A stretch of DNA of 35,042 nt from Terriglobia bacterium (lineage in GTDB: Bacteria > Acidobacteriota > Terriglobia > Terriglobales > Acidobacteriaceae): the NCBI GenBank assembly GCA_020073185.1, contig JAIQFT010000045.1, positions 1 through 35,042 on the forward strand. Direction: 5' to 3'. This document shows, piece after piece, positions 32,401 through 35,042 of the stretch. Below the pieces are notes generated by a model. The model made no database searches. It was not told the origin of the DNA and worked only from the letters and a program-made list of their open reading frames with translations. Each line of letters begins with the position of its first letter. The first letter of the stretch is position 1. The position numbers were made by a program, and so were the translations under genes.

Positions 32401-32536
32401 GATCATCGGAACATCATTTACGCTGTTCGTAGTGCCCTCCATCTACATGCTGGTGGCTAAGACGAGGGTACCGACTGCAGAGCAGGATGTGGACTCGGAA
32501 ACTGCGCTCTCCGCACCGACCGACGTTGCAGCCTAG
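29453..32536 (+). CDS. RND multidrug efflux pump, inner-membrane transporter (HAE1 type)
   Basis: A 1027-residue, twelve-helix proton-driven pump. The N-terminus FTDLFIKRPVLAIVVNLVI is typical. The first periplasmic loop has IDYMESSSAQGLSTITVHL. The proton-relay pair Asp401-Asp402 is in helix 4 (LSVGLVVDDAIVMVENVERH). The second half repeats the fold, with GLVSKNGILIVEFANQL and RLRPILMTTAATVLGHFPLV near the end. Length is normal for AcrB/MexI relatives. The gene begins directly at the stop of the adaptor gene. Substrates of this family are drugs, dyes and other amphiphiles, and specificity cannot be read from sequence. Being about 2 kb from the polyketide genes it could help resist their product, but nothing in the sequence proves that. 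Confidence 0.95.
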   Translation: MKFTDLFIKRPVLAIVVNLVILIAGLQAIRSLSVRQYPRSDIAVVQVSTTYVGANADLVRGFITTPLERVIASADGIDYMESSSAQGLSTITVHLKLNYDTNAALTQIQAKVAQVRNDLPPEAEAPVIDLQTADNQFAAMYLDFSSAELDQNQITDYLTRVVQPKLSAVSGVQRADILGDRTFAMRIWLKPDRMAALGIAPSAVHDALARNNYLSALGSTKGSMVSVNLVANTNLSTPDEFRQLVVKQDKGVIVRLGEIADVVLGAENYDQEVRFNGETATFMGVWVLPTANSLEVIKHVREAIPGIQAQLPTGMKVGIPYDSTAYIQDAINEVLRTLTETLVIVIVVIFLFLGSFRSVLIPVVAIPISLIGAVFLMLAAGFTINLLTLLAIVLSVGLVVDDAIVMVENVERHIHLGSPPSRAALEAARELVGPIISMTITLAAVYAPIGIQGGLTGALFREFAFTLAGAVIVSGIVALTLSPMMGSKLLRAGASERGFAGMINRHFERVRQLYTRNLAGTLRYQPVILTLWAIVVLLMIPFYMFSQRELAPAEDQGVVFGVIQASPNSTIDQTNLYTKQLYDVYRAFPESQSIFQITSPTGGFGGMVTKPWSERKKTAQQLLLESTGPLSKIAGIRVIPLTPPSLPGGGNFPVDFVIASPAEPQQLVGFAKQLVGKAFASGLFIYADSDLKFDQPQAEVVFDRDKLRSQGVDLSQAGQDLSTLLGGNYVNRFSIQGRSYKVIPQVKRAERLTPEQLSQIYITGSQNKLVPLSTFASLRTTTEPRELKKFQQLNAVRIQGVIPPGVPLDRALRVLEDEAKTILPQGFTVDYAGESRQLRVEGSKFLGTFLLSAILIYLVLAAQFESFRDPLIILAGSVPLALSGALLFSFLGLTTLNIYSEVGLITLVGLVSKNGILIVEFANQLQEKGSDKLAAIIEAAGTRLRPILMTTAATVLGHFPLVLARGPGAGARNSIGIMLVSGMIIGTSFTLFVVPSIYMLVAKTRVPTAEQDVDSETALSAPTDVAA

Positions 32537-32577
32537 GGAGAAAGTTCCGCTAGCGGCCGTGGGAAAGACCACTGAGC

Positions 32578-34122
32578 ATGAAGATCTTAGTTACAGGTAG
32601 CAGCGGTCATTTGGGCGAAGCGTTGGTTCGCACCTTGAGGAACACCCACCGCGAAGTCATCGGCATCGACATTGTTCCCTCGGAGTTCGCGGACGAGGTT
32701 GGGTCAATCGTTGACCGGCAATTTGTCAAACGATGCACGGAAGGTGTCGGCGCTGTAATCCATACTGCGACCCTGCACAAACCCCACGTCGTCACGCACA
32801 GTCGGCAGAGCTTTGTTGACACCAACATCACGGGCACGCTGAATCTTCTGGAGGAGGCCGCGATTGCCGGTGTTGGCTCGTTTGTGTTCACCAGCACGAC
32901 CAGTGCCTTCGGGCGCGCGCTCAGTCCGCCCCCTGGAAGCCCGGCGGCCTGGGTGACCGAGGATGTTACTCCTGTTCCACGGAACATCTATGGCGTAACC
33001 AAGACCGCGGCCGAAAACTTCTGCGAGTTATTCCATCGGAAGCTTGGGCTCGCGTGCCTCATCTTGAGAACCTCGCGGTTTTTTCCTGAAGAGGATGACC
33101 GCGAAGAGACGCGCAAGGCCTACGACGATGACAACATCAAGGTGAACGAATTTCTCTACCGACGCGTGGATCTGGAAGACGTAGTGAGCGCTCATCTGCT
33201 CGCTATCGAGAAGGCTCCCATAATCGGCTTCGGCCGTTATATTGTCAGTGCGACCACACCGTTTTCGCAGGACGATCTGTTCGACTTGCGCGCCAACGCA
33301 CCCCTGGCGCTGAAGCGAAGGGTTCCGGACTATGAAGCTGAGTACGCGCGCCGCCGCTGGAAGATGTTTCCCGGCATCGACAGGGTGTATGTCAACCAAC
33401 GAGCCCGGAACGACCTCGGTTGGCGACCCCGATATGATTTCAGGTACGTGCTCGACACGCTGAGCGCTGGCTCTGATCCGCGCAGCCCGCTCTCGCGCAC
33501 CGTGGGGTCCAAGGGTTACCACTCCCGCAAGTTTGCAGCAGCGCCATATCCCGCTGCCGATTTCGAGGTGTCGTCACCGGTCGGCGCGGATACGAGTTAC
33601 ACACCGTACGGGACATATACGACTATTCCAAGCGGCACGCAGCTTGCAATCCGAACCAATGAGGTCATCGATTCTGCAAAGAGCGTGTCAGGACAGAACT
33701 TTTCCGCGGTGATGTACGCGGACGCCGTGGACAGCTCAGGCGCGATTGCAATTCGGAAGGGTTCCGACGTTGAATTGGCAATTCGAAGCACGACTGGATC
33801 CGATCTGATGTTGGACATCGATTCCGTGACAGTAGGAGGACAGCGCTACGTCGTCAGTGCCAGCGACTTGAAACAGAAGGGCGGTGAGGGTATTGGAGCA
33901 AACCGCCGGACCGCAGAAATGGTTGGCGGCGGTGCAGCGGTGGGCGCCGTCATTGGCGCTATTGTGGGCGGCGGGAAAGGTGCCGCCATCGGTGCGGGTG
34001 TCGGCGCAGCCGGCGGTGCCGGAGTGGTAGTCCTAACCAAAGGCAAGGCAGTGAGAGTCCCGGCGGAAACTATACTGACCTTCAAACTCGATGCGGACCT
34101 GCGTTTGCAACCGGCTCGTTAG
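32578..34122 (+). CDS. NAD(P)-dependent epimerase fused to a Gly-zipper envelope-type domain
   Basis: A 514-residue protein with two unrelated parts. Residues 1-326 are an extended SDR of the sugar-nucleotide epimerase type: nucleotide motif TGSSGHLG (residues 6-13), catalytic Tyr138 and Lys142 in [18 protein letters not shown], and an end ([18 protein letters not shown]) that looks like the natural C-terminus of this SDR group. Residues about 348-514 begin [19 protein letters not shown] and include a beta-rich region and a glycine-zipper (about 449-486, repeated GAxxGA). Such domains are normally in secreted or envelope proteins with a signal peptide, and here none precedes it. No stop or frameshift separates the parts. 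It lies 41 nt after the RND pump gene and may be in that operon. The NAD-dependent substrate is unknown. Confidence 0.85.
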   Translation: MKILVTGSSGHLGEALVRTLRNTHREVIGIDIVPSEFADEVGSIVDRQFVKRCTEGVGAVIHTATLHKPHVVTHSRQSFVDTNITGTLNLLEEAAIAGVGSFVFTSTTSAFGRALSPPPGSPAAWVTEDVTPVPRNIYGVTKTAAENFCELFHRKLGLACLILRTSRFFPEEDDREETRKAYDDDNIKVNEFLYRRVDLEDVVSAHLLAIEKAPIIGFGRYIVSATTPFSQDDLFDLRANAPLALKRRVPDYEAEYARRRWKMFPGIDRVYVNQRARNDLGWRPRYDFRYVLDTLSAGSDPRSPLSRTVGSKGYHSRKFAAAPYPAADFEVSSPVGADTSYTPYGTYTTIPSGTQLAIRTNEVIDSAKSVSGQNFSAVMYADAVDSSGAIAIRKGSDVELAIRSTTGSDLMLDIDSVTVGGQRYVVSASDLKQKGGEGIGANRRTAEMVGGGAAVGAVIGAIVGGGKGAAIGAGVGAAGGAGVVVLTKGKAVRVPAETILTFKLDADLRLQPAR

Positions 34123-34181
34123 CAGCCTAATCGCATGCGTACATGACGATCACGCCTGAAGCACCGTTGTCTCCGCAAAAC

Positions 34182-34210
34182 GGCTCCCCCTCGGGGGGAG
34201 CCTTTCTGTT
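34182..34210 (+). terminator. strong intrinsic terminator after the RND-epimerase genes
   Basis: GGCTCCCCC (34182-34190) and GGGGGAGCC (34194-34202) form a perfect nine-base stem with a three-base loop, followed by TTTCTGTT. It lies 60 bases past the stop of the epimerase fusion gene. An AAAAC stretch on the left side gives a short T-run for the other strand, so it may also work in reverse. Confidence 0.85.
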
Positions 34211-34602
34211 GTTCACCGCGTCTCTAGCGGGCGCCGCTGGACGCCCGTCTTGGTGTTAACTGATGTTTAGAAAAAGGCAGTGAGGCACTGAGGAACAACG
34301 GGGGTACTCTCCGCTCTGAATTGGAGGCAAACGGGGTGGAACGATACACTACATTCGCGCAGGCGCTTGCGGCGGTGTCAATGATCTCCACCCGGCCTTT
34401 CCCGGCCGCCGGCGGTCTGCCGGCTCTCCCCTCGGCACCAAACTGGCATTCAAATCCCATAGTTCACCGCGTCCGCCGCAAACGCCAGCGGTTTCCTCCC
34501 ACTCTACTTTATCGAAAACGCCTCGGACGGAGTCTTCATCCATTCGTTCCGGATCCTGCCCCGAGGCATTTCCGATCAAGGCCAGCGACCATCCGGAGGT
34601 GG
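34211..34602. other. apparently non-coding stretch
   Basis: I see no supportable gene here. The frames that cross it on either strand are Arg/Pro/Ser-rich without recognisable motifs and appear to be by-products of base composition. It may hold decayed sequence downstream of the minus-strand fragment that follows. Confidence 0.4.
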
Positions 34603-34947
34603 CTAGTTCGGTGCAGTGGGTCGGGACTCGGTGGATCGGATATTGACGCCAGCAAGCGTGTACTGCCCCAATATGCGGACTGTCGCGACAGCGTCGAAGG
34701 TAACGGGTACCCACATACCACCGAGTTGCGCAAATTGCAGAGTGATATGAATGTTCTTGAGCCAAAAGGAGGGGCTCTTGGCGGGGACTCCTTCAATTCG
34801 GCGGATACGGAAAGTGCTCGCATCTACCCAGATCTGCCCGCGCAAAAGGGACTTATCCTTCCTCTTCGGGACGATCCCCAAAACGTACTCAGGAACGGAG
34901 AGCGTCCCGCTTTTAGTTGGAGGTTGAAGAGCGGCGCTCGGGATCAT
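34603..34947 (-). CDS. outer-membrane lipoprotein-sorting-like protein, C-terminal part only
   Basis: A 114-residue frame that resembles the C-terminal half of LolA-like outer-membrane lipoprotein-sorting proteins: LLRGQIWVDASTFRIRRIEG, PAKSPSFWLKNIHIT and MWVPVTFDAVATVRILG are the recognisable strands. Full-length relatives are about 250 residues with a signal peptide. Here the signal peptide and the N-terminal half are missing, since an in-frame stop lies 17 codons before the ATG. The last 15 residues also depart from the family pattern. The ATG at 34947 does have AGGAGG nine bases upstream, so the frame could still be translated. It is either a trimmed gene or a decaying remnant. I favour a remnant, but the sequence alone does not decide. 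Confidence 0.45.
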   Translation of the reverse strand: MIPSAALQPPTKSGTLSVPEYVLGIVPKRKDKSLLRGQIWVDASTFRIRRIEGVPAKSPSFWLKNIHITLQFAQLGGMWVPVTFDAVATVRILGQYTLAGVNIRSTESRPTAPN

Positions 34948-34948
34948 G

Positions 34949-35042
34949 TTACGCGACCTCCTGCTTAGTCGCAGCTTTTTCTGTTTCTCCTCTTCCTAGG
35001 ATTGCTCTCAGTTGCCAGATGTCCTTCCAGCCCATGATGCGG
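34949..35042 (-). CDS. C-terminal tail of a gene running off the window
   Basis: A minus-strand frame enters from the right edge and ends in TAA at 34949-34951, one base before the ATG of the lipoprotein-like fragment. The visible tail of about 30 residues includes MGWKDIWQLRAIL and a charged, Ala-rich end. It has a natural look (tryptophans, mixed charge) but is too short to assign. The AGGAGG that could serve the next frame lies in its last codons. Confidence 0.3.
   Translation of the reverse strand, partial: RIMGWKDIWQLRAILGRGETEKAATKQEVA

Noticed and set aside
34321-34968. Plus-strand open frame of 215 codons near the right end
   Set aside because: Low-information Arg/Pro/Ser-rich translation. 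The opposite strand carries lipoprotein-sorting-like motifs, so the minus frame is the better explanation of that area.
1-35042. Mobile elements, CRISPR arrays, tRNA or rRNA genes
   Set aside because: I saw no transposase or integrase motifs, no regularly spaced repeats and no tRNA-like cloverleaf. Detection of RNA genes by eye is limited.

Overview
The window looks like chromosomal DNA from a GC-rich, diderm (outer-membrane) bacterium. A TolC-type outer-membrane factor, an RND pump and an outer-membrane lipoprotein-sorting-like fragment point to two membranes. The style of several proteins (for example the Gly-zipper domain at the end of the 32578-34122 gene) suggests Acidobacteriota. That placement is an inference from remembered family resemblance and was not searched.

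The centre of the window is one minus-strand run of about 24.5 kb (25922 down to 1389) of 20 tightly packed genes, many overlapping by 1-26 nt. In transcription order: phosphoketolase (xfp); biotin synthesis bioB-bioF-bioD-bioA; a CurC/WhiE-ORFII-type cupin; ketosynthase KSalpha; chain length factor; a cNMP-domain/patatin-like hydrolase; acyl carrier protein; a WhiE-ORFVI/TcmN-type aromatase/cyclase; a TPR protein; a fused acetyl-CoA carboxylase carboxyltransferase (accD-accA); accB; accC; a GAF-domain protein; a TcmI/WhiE-ORFVII-type cyclase; a TolC-type outer-membrane factor; an HlyD-type adaptor; two ABC ATPases; and two ABC-2 permeases. A cytochrome b561 and a small membrane protein follow on the same strand. 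fabD (malonyl-CoA:ACP transacylase) is divergent at the upstream end.

Read together, this is an aromatic (type II) polyketide system packaged with its own supply line and export line. Phosphoketolase can yield acetyl phosphate and hence acetyl-CoA. The bio genes make the cofactor of acetyl-CoA carboxylase. The carboxylase makes malonyl-CoA. FabD loads malonyl on ACP. KSalpha/CLF/ACP build the chain, the cupin and two cyclases shape it, and an ABC-adaptor-TolC machine can move a product out. The core gene order (cupin, KSalpha, CLF, ACP, aromatase, second cyclase) is the order of the Streptomyces whiE spore-pigment cluster, interrupted by extra genes. No ketoreductase, oxygenase, phosphopantetheinyl transferase or dedicated DNA-binding regulator is visible in the window.

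The right third (27516-34122) is a separate neighbourhood: an AhpD/carboxymuconolactone-decarboxylase-family protein, an RND efflux pair (adaptor plus inner-membrane pump), and an unusual fusion of a sugar-nucleotide-epimerase-type SDR with a glycine-rich envelope-type domain, closed by a strong intrinsic terminator at 34182-34210. The last 0.9 kb is mostly non-coding, with a short minus-strand lipoprotein-sorting-like fragment and the tail of a gene that runs off the window.
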